Assembly (NCBI RefSeq): GCF_042660705.1
Contig: NZ_JBHSUQ010000001.1
Strand: one strand, 5' to 3'
Length of the DNA: 64,000 nucleotides
Origin: Undibacterium_A arcticum
Lineage (GTDB): Bacteria > Pseudomonadota > Gammaproteobacteria > Burkholderiales > Burkholderiaceae_D
Shown here: positions 1-8,948 of the stretch, piece by piece
How the letters are laid out: the number at the start of each line of letters is the position of its first letter
Numbering within the stretch: position 1 is the stretch's first letter
Made by a program: the position numbers and the translations under genes
Notes under the pieces: model-generated
Database searches by the model: none
Told to the model about the DNA's origin: nothing
What the model saw: the letters and a program-made list of their open reading frames with translations, nothing else

Positions 1-1044
1 GGCGTGCTGCACTGCCAGATCGGCCAACTGTGGGAACACGGCCAGCATCCGCTGCCGCATGCTGGCAGCAAGATTCATTGGCGTCGCGGTGGTGTAGCTG
101 ACGCGTCCGCCGAACAGCATCCGGTGATCCGCCGTCAGGCGGAAATAATCCAGGATGAAATTGGTGTCGCACACTGCGGCGCGCTGGCGGAGCAACAGAT
201 CGGCACGCTGTTTCGCCATCGGCTCGGTGGCGATGATGTAGGTGCCGACTGGCATGATGCGCTGACCCAGTTCCGGCGCCACTGTCTTGCCGTATTCGTT
301 CAGGTAGACGTTGCCGGCCAGCACCACGAAGCTGCATGCGACCTCGCCTTGCGCAGTCTTGACGACCGGCTTTTTGCCGCGCCCGTCACCCCCACGCTCA
401 ACATCGATGACGGGCGAATTTTCAAAAATCTGCACGCCGGCTGCGCGCGCCGCTGCTGCCAAGCCGAGACAGTATTTGAGCGGATGCAAATGGCCCGAAC
501 CGGCATCATAAGCACCACCATGAAAGCGCTCACTGGCGATGCAATTTTTCAGCTCTGCGGCGGCAATCTTCTGGATTGGATAATCATAGGTGCGGGCGAC
601 GTGGTCCACCCACGCATCCAGCGCCCGTGCTTTCCTCGCGCCCACCGCCAGGCTCATATAGCCGGGCACGAAATCGCAATCGATCGCATGCGTGGCGATG
701 CGCTGGCGCAGCAATTGCAAGCCGTCGACCGTGGTATTCCAGGCGCATCGCGCATCGGCCACCGAGAATTGCGACTCGATCGCATCCTCACCAGCGAAAC
801 CGACGAGCGCTTGCCCACCGTTGCGGCCCGATGCGCCCCACCCCACCATCTTCGCCTCCAGCAGCGCCACCGAATAGCCACGTGCCGCCAGTTCCAGCGC
901 CGCGGAAAGCCCCGAAAAACCGGCGCCGACCACACACACATCGGCGGTAATACGGTGCGCCAGTGCGGGCGATGGCAGCGCTCGGGTGACGCTGGCTTCG
1001 TAGTAGGAATCCTGCGTGAGTCGGGTTTCTTTCTTGAGCAGCAT
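1..1044 (-). CDS. puuB: Gamma-glutamylputrescine oxidase / FAD-dependent oxidoreductase (3' end outside window)
   Basis: The first 348 residues are present; the rest lies beyond base 1. Near the N-terminus there is an FAD dinucleotide-binding fold (VCVVGAGFSGLSAALELA, about residues 36-53) followed by the GWGASGRNGGQ block typical of the DadA/PuuB family. Further on, DYFRLTADHRMLFGG matches the same region of E. coli PuuB, which oxidises gamma-glutamylputrescine to the aldehyde in putrescine breakdown. The ATG at 1044 has a GAGGA ribosome site just upstream. It lies 51 bases after the agmatinase-family gene on the same strand, so the two probably form an operon in which agmatine-derived putrescine is consumed. 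A broader OrdL-type amine oxidase remains possible. Confidence 0.85.
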   Translation of the reverse strand, partial: MLLKKETRLTQDSYYEASVTRALPSPALAHRITADVCVVGAGFSGLSAALELAARGYSVALLEAKMVGWGASGRNGGQALVGFAGEDAIESQFSVADARCAWNTTVDGLQLLRQRIATHAIDCDFVPGYMSLAVGARKARALDAWVDHVARTYDYPIQKIAAAELKNCIASERFHGGAYDAGSGHLHPLKYCLGLAAAARAAGVQIFENSPVIDVERGGDGRGKKPVVKTAQGEVACSFVVLAGNVYLNEYGKTVAPELGQRIMPVGTYIIATEPMAKQRADLLLRQRAAVCDTNFILDYFRLTADHRMLFGGRVSYTTATPMNLAASMRQRMLAVFPQLADLAVQHA

Positions 1045-1095
1045 ATGAATTCCTCGGTGATCGGCTAGAAGCGGGTAAGAAGCGGCAAGACAAGA

Positions 1096-2037
1096 TTAAG
1101 TGCGTGCCCGCTTCTGAATCTGGCCGCACAGATAGGTCCAGACAAAGGTGGATGCCGCATTCGTGGTCAACTCGGCGTGGTCGTAAGGTGGCGCCACTTC
1201 GACGCAATCCATACCGCACCAGTTCAGATCAGCCAGTTCCTCGATGATCGACAGCACCTGCGCCGAGGTCATGCCACCGGGCTCGGGTGTGCCGGTGCCG
1301 GGTGCATAGGCCGGATCGAGGCAATCGATGTCGAGCGTCAGATACACCGGCGGATTGCCCGCTTGCGCCATACGCTCGCGGATTTCCGTCAGCACCGGCG
1401 CCAATTGCACCGGACTCTCCAGCCCCCGCAACTCACGCGCAGTGAAGACCCGACCACCGACGCTGTTGACGTATTCGCGTGCTTCGCGCTCGGCCGACGA
1501 GCGGATCCCGATCTGGACTGAGGCCTGCGGCAGCAACAATCCTTCCTGCATGGCCTCGTACACCCACGTGCCGTGACCGGATGGCTCACCGAAATGATTG
1601 GTCCAGGTATCGCAATGCGCATCGAAATGTACCATCGCAACCGGCCCGCCATGCACCTGATTCAACGCCCGCAACAGCGGCAAAGTCACCGAATGGTCGC
1701 CACCGAGCCACACCATGTGGTGCTGCTTGAATAGTTCGAGGGCTTGCGGCATCAGTGCCGCACGCATCGCATCGACACCGGTGTTGGGCATAGGAAGATC
1801 GCCGGCATCACATAAATGGCCGAGCGGCGTGGTCTCGAAATGCGGATGCGTCGCATCGCACAACATCTGCGACGCCAGCCGGATTGCCTGCGGGCCGAAA
1901 CGCGCGCCAGGCCGATTGGTCACCGCACCATCAAACGTCAGGCCAGCCAGCGCGAACGGCATCGCGGGTGCCGCACTGCGCGTCGGCCCATTCAAATAGG
2001 TGCCGCTGGAACGAAAGGCGAATTCATGTTGTGCCAT
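1096..2037 (-). CDS. speB: Agmatinase-family ureohydrolase
   Basis: A 313-residue arginase/agmatinase-family enzyme that would hydrolyse a guanidino compound to an amine plus urea using a two-manganese centre. The metal-binding motifs are all present: GGDHS (residues 112-116), HFDAHCDTW (137-145) and DIDCLDPAYAPG in the C-terminal third. The ATG at 2037 is chosen because it has a GGAG ribosome site and matches the usual N-terminus; an earlier in-frame ATG would add 24 unlikely residues. It precedes puuB on the same strand, which favours agmatine as substrate. The nearby gabT-gabD pair means 4-guanidinobutyrate (giving GABA) is the main alternative. It is clearly diverged from the second copy at 15685-16704. 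Confidence 0.85.
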   Translation of the reverse strand: MAQHEFAFRSSGTYLNGPTRSAAPAMPFALAGLTFDGAVTNRPGARFGPQAIRLASQMLCDATHPHFETTPLGHLCDAGDLPMPNTGVDAMRAALMPQALELFKQHHMVWLGGDHSVTLPLLRALNQVHGGPVAMVHFDAHCDTWTNHFGEPSGHGTWVYEAMQEGLLLPQASVQIGIRSSAEREAREYVNSVGGRVFTARELRGLESPVQLAPVLTEIRERMAQAGNPPVYLTLDIDCLDPAYAPGTGTPEPGGMTSAQVLSIIEELADLNWCGMDCVEVAPPYDHAELTTNAASTFVWTYLCGQIQKRART

Positions 2038-2334
2038 CTGGTAACTCCGATTGAGGTTGGTAGAGTGATTGAATACACCCAGGCAAGCCCAGGGAATCAG
2101 CAGCGCCATTGTGCCAACGAATATGGACCCAAGATAGGACCAATTTAATTAATTTAGGAACCAGTTTTCGATGGACATCAAGCTCTACCGCCACCGCCTT
2201 TGTGACGGCCGAACGTATCCTGGCACCGGGGAAGCAGCTATTTTTTCGATATTGGCAGGAATCCGCCAGCGCAGGGCTAGCGTAGAAATTCGCACCACAG
2301 GCCAGGCAAGCGCGACAGGCTCACCGCTGCAGGT
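2038..2334. other. Intergenic region between agmatinase and MocR regulator
   Basis: About 300 bases without a supportable gene. The part near 2140-2165 is AT-rich and probably carries the promoter of the minus-strand agmatinase operon. No clear operator or terminator was recognised. Confidence 0.4.
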
Positions 2335-3818
2335 TTACAGGTAACGCTCGATCACCCCGGCCAACACATCAAATGCGGGAGCGATGTGCGGTTCCTGCAC
2401 GCAGGCATAACCCAATACCAGGCCGCGCTCTGCTTGGCTGGCATCGTGGTAATAACTGGACAAGGGACGTACTGCGACACCCGCTTGCGCCGCAGCCCGC
2501 ACAATTGCCACATCGTCGCAATGTGCGGGCAATTTCAAGGCCAGGTGCAGTCCGGCATCACTCCCCGTCGGTTTCACCACCTTCGGGTCGAAGCGCTGCG
2601 CGATGGCTTCCTGGAGCAGCGACAGGCGTGCTGCGTATAAGGTTCTCATGTGGCGAATATGCGAGGTGAAAAACCCTGCGCCATGAATTCGGCCAGGGTC
2701 GCCTGCACCGGCACATTGCCGGCACGGTGCAACTCTTCCATGCCGACCACGAAGGGTTTGACCAGCGCCAGCGGCAACACCAGATAGCCCAGCCGCAAAC
2801 CAGGAAACAGGGTCTTGCTGAAGGTTCCCATATACAGCACCCGATTGGCGTGATCCAGCCCCTGCAACGAGGCCAGCGGCCTGCCTACATAGCGGAATTC
2901 ACTATCGTAGTCATCTTCGATGATCCAGCAACCATGCTGCTTCGCGTATTCCAGCAGCAACCGTCGGCGTGCCAGACTCATCACCATGCCCAGCGGGTAT
3001 TGATGGGAAGGCGAGACAAAAATGAAACGCGGTACTGCCTTGAAATCCTCCGCATCAGGGCACAGACCTTCGGCATCCACCCGCACTGGCCGAATGTTCA
3101 GGCCAGAAGCGCGCAACAAATTACGCGCCCCCCAATAGCAGGGATCTTCGACCCAGGCCAAATCGCCCGGGTCCCCCAGCAACCGCATGCATAAGTCGAT
3201 CGATTGATGGATGCCGGTGGTAATGACGACCTGTTCTGGCACGCAATCGACCGAGCGCGCCATTTTCAAATGTTCGGCCAAGGCCACGCGCAAGGGCAGA
3301 TGACCGCCGCCATGGGCGTAGGTCAGCGTCGTGGGCAAGGGGTTTTGCCATACCTTGTTTTGCAAGCGACTCCAGGTGCGGTGCGGGAACTGCGTCACGT
3401 CCGGCACACCGGGCACGAAGGCGCCCCATTGCTGCGGCGCGGCACCGGCATACTTCACCAGTTGCTGGCCGCGCTGCGACAGCATCGGCGCGATCGGTTC
3501 GTCTTTCGGCACAGCCGTCACCAGCTTGGATTTCAGCGCCACCGCATCCGGCACCGTGTCCGTCACAAAGGTGCCACTGCCGGAGCGTCCCGCGACATAG
3601 CCTTCCGCCAATAATTGCTCATAGGCATACAGGACGGTATTGCGGGAAATCTGCAACTCAGTCGCCAAGTCGCGACTGGACGGTAGTTTGGCATCGACCG
3701 GCAGCACATGTTCAAGGATTGCATGACGCAATAATTGATACAGCTGGCGGTTGCAAGGCACTTTGGATTGTTTGTCGAAATGCTGAAGCAGGTAGTCGGA
3801 AAGGATCAGCGTAAGCAA
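2335..3818 (-). CDS. MocR/GabR-family regulator (GntR HTH plus aminotransferase-like domain), frameshifted
   Basis: A winged-helix GntR domain occupies about residues 15-80 (SRDLATELQISRNTVLYAYE is the recognition region), followed by a fold-type-I PLP aminotransferase-like domain with an intact lysine region (MGTFSKTLFPGLRLGYL). This is the MocR architecture of GabR and PdxR. The frame breaks at a run of five A (T on the coding strand) at 2669-2673. One more T restores the family sequence GFFTSHIRHMRTLYAARL and joins the last 104 residues, giving about 493 residues, the normal length. It is divergent from gabT, so it most likely controls gabTD in response to GABA and PLP. The start at 3818 is a TTG and is uncertain. 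Confidence 0.8.
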
Positions 3819-3913
3819 GCGGCACCATCAATAATAATATTTATGCAAACATTATAGATCCATAATCAAGCCAAAGCGGTACCATCAAAAAAAAAAATGG
3901 AACGGCACTATCT
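3817..3913. promoter_or_regulatory. Direct repeats, candidate MocR operator
   Basis: Two near-identical 14-base direct repeats, AAGCGGCACCATCA at 3817-3830 and AAGCGGTACCATCA at 3874-3887, lie in the divergent regulator/gabT interval. A weaker third copy, AACGGCACTATCT, is at 3901-3913. MocR proteins such as GabR are known to bind pairs of direct repeats in their own divergent promoters. The match in layout is seen; the function is inferred. Confidence 0.55.
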
Positions 3914-3973
3914 CACGGAACCAAAACAATCCACCATTGCAAGGTCGCCACACCAATCAATCGAAGGAAAAAC

Positions 3974-5251
3974 ATGAGTACCAATCAGGAATGGAAAGCC
4001 CGCAAGGATGCCGCCACCCCACGTGGCGTCGGCGTGATGTGCAATTTTTACGCTGAACGCGCTGAAAATGCCGAAATCTGGGATGTCGAAGGTAAGCGTT
4101 ATATCGACTTCGCCAGCGGCATCGCGGTGCTGAACACCGGCCATCGCCATCCGAAAATCGTCACCGCCATTACCGAACAGCTGGAACGATTCACCCATAC
4201 CGCTTACCAGATCGTCCCTTACGGCAGCTATGTCACGCTGGCCGAAAAGATCAACCGCCTGACCCCGGGCGACCACCCCAAGAAAACCGCGTTTTTCACC
4301 ACCGGCGCGGAAGCAGTTGAGAATGCCGTGAAAATCGCCCGTGCTGCCACCGGACGGCCGGCCATCATCGCCTTTTCCGGCGCGTTTCATGGCCGCACCA
4401 TGATGGGCATGGCGCTAACCGGCAAGGTCGACCCCTACAAACTCGGTTTCGGTCCCTTCCCCGGCAATGTGTATCACGCCCCGTTCCCGAATACGCTGCA
4501 TGGTGTCTCGGTCGACGACTCGCTGCGCGCCTTGCAAATGCTGTTCAAGGCCGACGTTGACCCGAAACGGGTCGCCGCCATCATCCTCGAACCGATACAG
4601 GGCGAAGGGGGATTTTGCGTGGCACCGGTCGCGTTCATGCAGGCCTTGCGCACCCTCTGTGACCAACATGGGATCCTGCTGATTGCCGACGAAGTCCAGA
4701 CCGGATTCGCCCGCACCGGCAAGCTATTCGCGATGGAACACTACGGCGTGATCCCGGACCTGATGACGATGGCCAAGAGCCTGGCCGGCGGCATGCCGCT
4801 GTCCGCGGTCTGCGGCAAAGCCGAAATCATGGATGCCCCTAGCCCCGGCGGCTTGGGCGGCACCTATGCCGGTAATGCGCTGGCGGTTGCCTCGGCGCTG
4901 GCGGTGCTCGACATCATCGACAGCGAACAATTGATCGAGCGCGCCAATCAGCTTGGCCAGCAGCTGCAAGAGCGCTTGCAAACGATCAAGTCCGATCCGG
5001 AATACGCCGCCAGGATCGCAGAAATACGCGGGCTAGGGGCGATGTTGGCGATCGAATTCCAGCATCCCGAGAGCGGCAAACCCGACCCTGACTTCACCAA
5101 AAAAGTCCAGGCAAAAGCGCTCGAAAAAGGCCTGTTGCTGTTGAGCTGCGGCGTCTACGGCAACGTGATTCGCTTCCTGTTCCCGCTCACCATCAGCGAC
5201 GCCGTGATGGCCGAAGCGCTCGGCATCCTTGATGCTGCGATACGTGGCTAA
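3974..5251 (+). CDS. gabT: 4-aminobutyrate aminotransferase
   Basis: A 425-residue class III aminotransferase transferring the amino group of GABA to 2-oxoglutarate to give succinate semialdehyde. Visible features are the FTTGAEAVENAVKIAR phosphate-binding segment (about 108-123), SGAFHGRT (135-142), the IADEVQTGFARTG cofactor aspartate region and the Schiff-base lysine K268 in MTMAKSLAGGMPL. An AAGGA ribosome site precedes the ATG. gabD follows after 86 bases, making the standard two-step GABA shunt. Length is as usual for the family. Confidence 0.95.
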   Translation: MSTNQEWKARKDAATPRGVGVMCNFYAERAENAEIWDVEGKRYIDFASGIAVLNTGHRHPKIVTAITEQLERFTHTAYQIVPYGSYVTLAEKINRLTPGDHPKKTAFFTTGAEAVENAVKIARAATGRPAIIAFSGAFHGRTMMGMALTGKVDPYKLGFGPFPGNVYHAPFPNTLHGVSVDDSLRALQMLFKADVDPKRVAAIILEPIQGEGGFCVAPVAFMQALRTLCDQHGILLIADEVQTGFARTGKLFAMEHYGVIPDLMTMAKSLAGGMPLSAVCGKAEIMDAPSPGGLGGTYAGNALAVASALAVLDIIDSEQLIERANQLGQQLQERLQTIKSDPEYAARIAEIRGLGAMLAIEFQHPESGKPDPDFTKKVQAKALEKGLLLLSCGVYGNVIRFLFPLTISDAVMAEALGILDAAIRG

Positions 5252-5337
5252 TTTTGCTGCTAATTTTGCGGCTGATTTTTCAGCTCGCTCTTTGCATCAA
5301 TGCCACCCCGATAGCAGAATGAAAGCACCTTACTGCC

Positions 5338-6792
5338 ATGCTTAAACTCAACGACCCCAGCCTGTTCAAACAAAAAGCCTATATCGACGGTCGCTGGTGT
5401 GCCGCCGATAGCGGAAGAACCATCAACGTCGCCAATCCCGCGACCGGCGCCCTGCTCGGCACCGTGCCAGAAATGGGGGCCGCAGAAACCAGCCGCGCCA
5501 TCGCAGCGGCCAACGCCGCATGGAAAGGCTGGCGCGAAAAGCTCGCCAAAGAACGCTCCGCCATCCTGCGCAAATGGTACGACCTGATCCTTGCCAATGC
5601 CGACGATCTGGCCGCGATCATGACCGCCGAACAAGGCAAGCCACTGGCCGAGGCCAAAGGCGAAATCGCTTATGCGGCCTCGTTCATCGAGTGGTTTGCG
5701 GAAGAAGGCAAACGCATCTACGGCGACACGATCACGACACCCGGGCACGGACGCCGCATCATGGTGACGAAAGAGCCGATCGGTGTTTGTGCTGCCATCA
5801 CGCCATGGAATTTTCCTGCGGCAATGATCACCCGCAAGGCAGGCCCGGCACTGGCCGCCGGCTGCACGATGATCGTCAAGCCGGCCGAGCTGACGCCATT
5901 CTCAGCCTTGGCACTGGCCGAACTGGCAGAACGTGCCGGAGTCCCGCCAGGCGTATTGAGCGTCGTGACCGGCAATGCGCCTGCAATCGGCGGTGAGATG
6001 ACCAGTAACCCGCTGGTGCGCAAGCTGAGCTTCACCGGCTCGACCGCGATCGGCAAACTGTTGATGCGCCAATCGGCTGACACCGTCAAGAAACTATCGC
6101 TGGAACTGGGCGGCAATGCGCCGTTCATCGTGTTCGACGATGCCGATCTGGATGCCGCAGTCGAGGGCGCAATGGCCTCCAAATACCGGAATAGCGGTCA
6201 GACCTGCGTCTGTGCCAACCGCTTTTATGTGCAGGATAAGGTGTACGGCGCCTTCAGCGAAAAACTGGTGGCCGCCGTCCAAAAATTGCAAGTCGGCGAT
6301 GGTGCCGCACCCGGCACCAGTCAGGGCCCGCTGATCGACGAACGCGCAGTGCAAAAAATCGAAGCGCACATCGATGACGCGATCACCCAAGGCGGGCGTG
6401 TTCTGACCGGCGGACAACGTCATGCGCTGGGGCATAGCTTCTTCGAGCCGACCGTGATTGCCGACGTCACCCAGCAGATGAAAGTCGCGCGCGAAGAAAC
6501 CTTCGGCCCACTGGCACCCTTGTTCCGCTTTCAGCACGACGATGATGTGGTGGCAATGGCGAACGATACCGAATTCGGCCTCGCGTCGTATTTCTACAGC
6601 CGCGATATCGGCCGTATCTGGCGCATCGCCGAACAGCTGGAATATGGCATGGTCGGCATCAATACCGGCATCATTTCCAACGAGGTTGCTCCATTCGGTG
6701 GCATCAAGCAGTCTGGCCTGGGGCGCGAAGGGTCGAAATACGGGATGGACGACTATCTGACCGTCAAGTACTGGTGCTTGAGCGGAATGTAA
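5338..6792 (+). CDS. gabD: Succinate-semialdehyde dehydrogenase (NADP+)
   Basis: A 484-residue aldehyde dehydrogenase of the GabD subgroup that oxidises succinate semialdehyde to succinate. It has ITPWNFPAAMITRK, the FTGSTAIGK cofactor loop, the general base E256 in LELGGNAPF and the catalytic C290 in NSGQTCVCANR. Its first substrate is the product of gabT directly upstream, so both are likely co-transcribed under the divergent MocR regulator. Confidence 0.95.
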   Translation: MLKLNDPSLFKQKAYIDGRWCAADSGRTINVANPATGALLGTVPEMGAAETSRAIAAANAAWKGWREKLAKERSAILRKWYDLILANADDLAAIMTAEQGKPLAEAKGEIAYAASFIEWFAEEGKRIYGDTITTPGHGRRIMVTKEPIGVCAAITPWNFPAAMITRKAGPALAAGCTMIVKPAELTPFSALALAELAERAGVPPGVLSVVTGNAPAIGGEMTSNPLVRKLSFTGSTAIGKLLMRQSADTVKKLSLELGGNAPFIVFDDADLDAAVEGAMASKYRNSGQTCVCANRFYVQDKVYGAFSEKLVAAVQKLQVGDGAAPGTSQGPLIDERAVQKIEAHIDDAITQGGRVLTGGQRHALGHSFFEPTVIADVTQQMKVAREETFGPLAPLFRFQHDDDVVAMANDTEFGLASYFYSRDIGRIWRIAEQLEYGMVGINTGIISNEVAPFGGIKQSGLGREGSKYGMDDYLTVKYWCLSGM

Positions 6793-7096
6793 TTACCGCT
6801 CTTTTCCTGTCTTCACTTGAGCGGCCAGCCCAGGTGAAGCACTTTCAACGCCCTCATCCGGGTCGGAAAGTTGAGCGTCTGATTGGTGCGGTTCACTGCT
6901 GCGGTTCACTGCATCTATCAGACGCCACAGGCAATACCTGCACCACCTTGTCACACGGTTATTCACCCAGGCCAGCAACGACCAATAGCAAGGATTTGCA
7001 CGACTCGCATCGCCAGGCATGAGACCGGCCCCATCATTTATTCCGTTTCTAAATCAAAGTTAGGTCGCGAAGGTAGATCGCGACAGGAGACAAATC
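6793..7096. other. Intergenic region after gabD
   Basis: Three hundred bases with no supportable gene. The short open frames overlap on both strands and have no ribosome sites. An AGGAG-like ribosome site for the next gene is at about 7083-7090. Confidence 0.4.
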
Positions 7097-8055
7097 ATGG
7101 CGAAATACCGCAATAAGTTGCCACAACTCGGCGACGGTCTTTACATCACCGATGGTGGGGTCGAAACCACCCTGATCTTCCATGAAGGATTGGAACTCCC
7201 GGACTTCGCTGCATTCCACCTGTTGAAGACGCCGGAAGGCGAAGCGGCCCTCCGCAAGTACTTTCGCACCTATGCGGAGATCGCGAAGCGGTTTGGCACC
7301 GGACTTATTCTCGAAAGTGCGACTTGGCGGGCCAACGCGGACTGGGGAACCCGGCTCGGGTACATGCCCGAGGCGCTGGCCAATGCAAACTGTAGAGCGA
7401 TCCACCTGCTCGAAGAGATCCGGGACGAATACGAAACCGATCAGACTCCGATGGTCATCAGCGGATGCCTCGGCCCTCGCGGGGACGGTTATGTCCCCGA
7501 TCGTGCCATGTCGGAGCAGGAAGCAGAGACCTATCATCAGGCACAAGTCGAAACCCTCGCTGGTTCCGCTGCGGATATGGTGTGTGCCATTACCATGAAC
7601 TACGTGGAGGAAGCCCGTGGGATTGTGCGAGCAGCCCAGCAAGTGGACATGCCCGTTGCGATTTCCTTTACCGTCGAGACCGACGGCAATCTCCCGAGCG
7701 GCCAGAGTCTGAAGACAGCGATCGAGCAAGTTGACGAGGCGACGTCAGGCTATCCCTGCTACTACATGATCAACTGCGCCCATCCTACGCATTTCGACCA
7801 CGTAGTGGCTGAGGGCGGGTTGTGGTTGGATCGAATTCGGGGCCTCCGAGCGAACGCTTCGCACAAGAGTCACGCAGAGTTGAACGAGTCCCCGGAGTTT
7901 GATAGTGGGAACCCGGTCGAACTTGGAGCGCAGTACGCCCGTCTCAAGGAACGGCTCGCGCGCCTGACTGTGATGGGGGCTGTTGTGGCACGGACCACCG
8001 CCATGTGGAACAAATCGCTGAAGCTTGCTCGCCGCTTTTTCGCACTGCGACCTAA
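7097..8055 (+). CDS. Homocysteine S-methyltransferase family protein, frameshifted near C-terminus
   Basis: A zinc-dependent methyltransferase domain (Pfam S-methyl_trans family) with the opening DGGVETTLIFHEGLELP, the ISGCLGPRGDGY block and YMINCAHPTHF containing the first zinc-ligand cysteine. The final zinc motif is broken by one missing G in the G-run at 7975-7979. Restoring it gives MGGCCGTDHRHVEQIAEAC and a stop at 8053-8055, the correct family ending. Read unshifted, the frame runs on to 8092 into a repeat-like sequence. Methyl donors could be S-methylmethionine or a betaine. The gene stands alone between gabD and chemoreceptors, so its pathway is open. Confidence 0.8.
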
Positions 8056-8095
8056 CAACCGGTTGCAGCGGACGGCGTTCCGCCGCCGCTGAACC
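8050..8095 (+). repeat. attC-like imperfect hairpin
   Basis: Directly after the methyltransferase stop lies ACCTAAC (8050-8056, fits the RYYYAAC core of integron attC sites), then an inverted repeat: left arm GGTTGCAGCGGACGGCG (8061-8077), three-base loop, right arm CGCCGCCGCTGAACC (8081-8095). The arms pair fully if one G and one A on the left side are extruded; extrahelical bases are a hallmark of attC. A matching GTTRRRY core on the other side was not found, so this is at best a degraded site or a related dispersed repeat. Confidence 0.4.
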
Positions 8096-8302
8096 GGGGC
8101 GGTGAACGCGGCGGAGGTTCGCAGACATTACTTTAGTAAGGCAAGAACCGACAACAAAGTGCACGTTTGATTTAGAAATGGAATTGCATCTCGATTCCGA
8201 AGGTGTTTGAGCAGCATGCATGGCGGCTGATCTTTTCTTCAACACCGCCTCATTATTGATCATGTAAATAACAACTCAAAAAATAGAGCGAGGGGAGACA
8301 TC

Positions 8303-8933
8303 ATGAATTTGCGTACCGGCAGTCGAGTGGGAATCGGTTTCTGGATCATATTGGCAACACTCATTGCGGCGCTGGTCGCCGGCAATGCGCTTAGCGCGTA
8401 CAGCAGAAACCAGCGCGTTGATGGGCTTGAGACTATTAATGACAAATGGGTATTGGTAACCACGATGAAAAGCGCATTGCTCGAAGCAGCGATCGATATG
8501 CGCAACATCGCCCTGCAATCCGATATCCGCGCGATGAAGAAGGGAGGCGATCGCGTCAGGGCGCAGCAACAACGCTATAGTGACGCCCGCAATAAGTTCG
8601 AAGCGATCGGGCTGAGCGATGCTGAAAAAAAGATCGTCTCCGACATCACCCAACTTGACAAAGAAATCGAATCGCCGTTGTTGGAAGCAATGAGCCAGGC
8701 CTTTGCGTTCAACAACGACACTGCCGCAAATCCTTTCGATCACCATCGATCCGCTGCATCAGCAGGAATTAATTGAGATCAACAAACTTGTCGCTCTTCA
8801 GCAAGTCGCGACACAACACATTCTGTACGACACCCTGGTCGACGAGAAACGGTGGATGATCATTCTTTTCCTCACTGGCGCAGCCGCGCTCGCCACCATC
8901 AGCATCCAGTTCAAATACAACTCGAAACGTTGA
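8303..8933 (+). pseudogene. Truncated methyl-accepting chemotaxis protein (sensor part only), frameshifted
   Basis: It encodes the N-terminal membrane anchor and four-helix-bundle sensor of a chemoreceptor, closely similar to the start of the next gene, then ends after the second membrane segment (IILFLTGAAALATISIQF). HAMP and signalling domains are missing. The frame also shifts by one base around 8720-8735, after FAFNNDTAA. It looks like a tandem duplication of the sensor half that has lost its output. A ribosome site (GAGGGGAG) precedes the ATG, so a short membrane protein could still be made up to the shift. Confidence 0.7.
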
Positions 8934-8948
8934 ACGAGAGGAAGCATC

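Noticed and set aside
4..1068. A 354-codon plus-strand open frame
   Set aside because: It is the complement of the FAD oxidoreductase gene, which shows clear cofactor motifs; the plus frame shows none.
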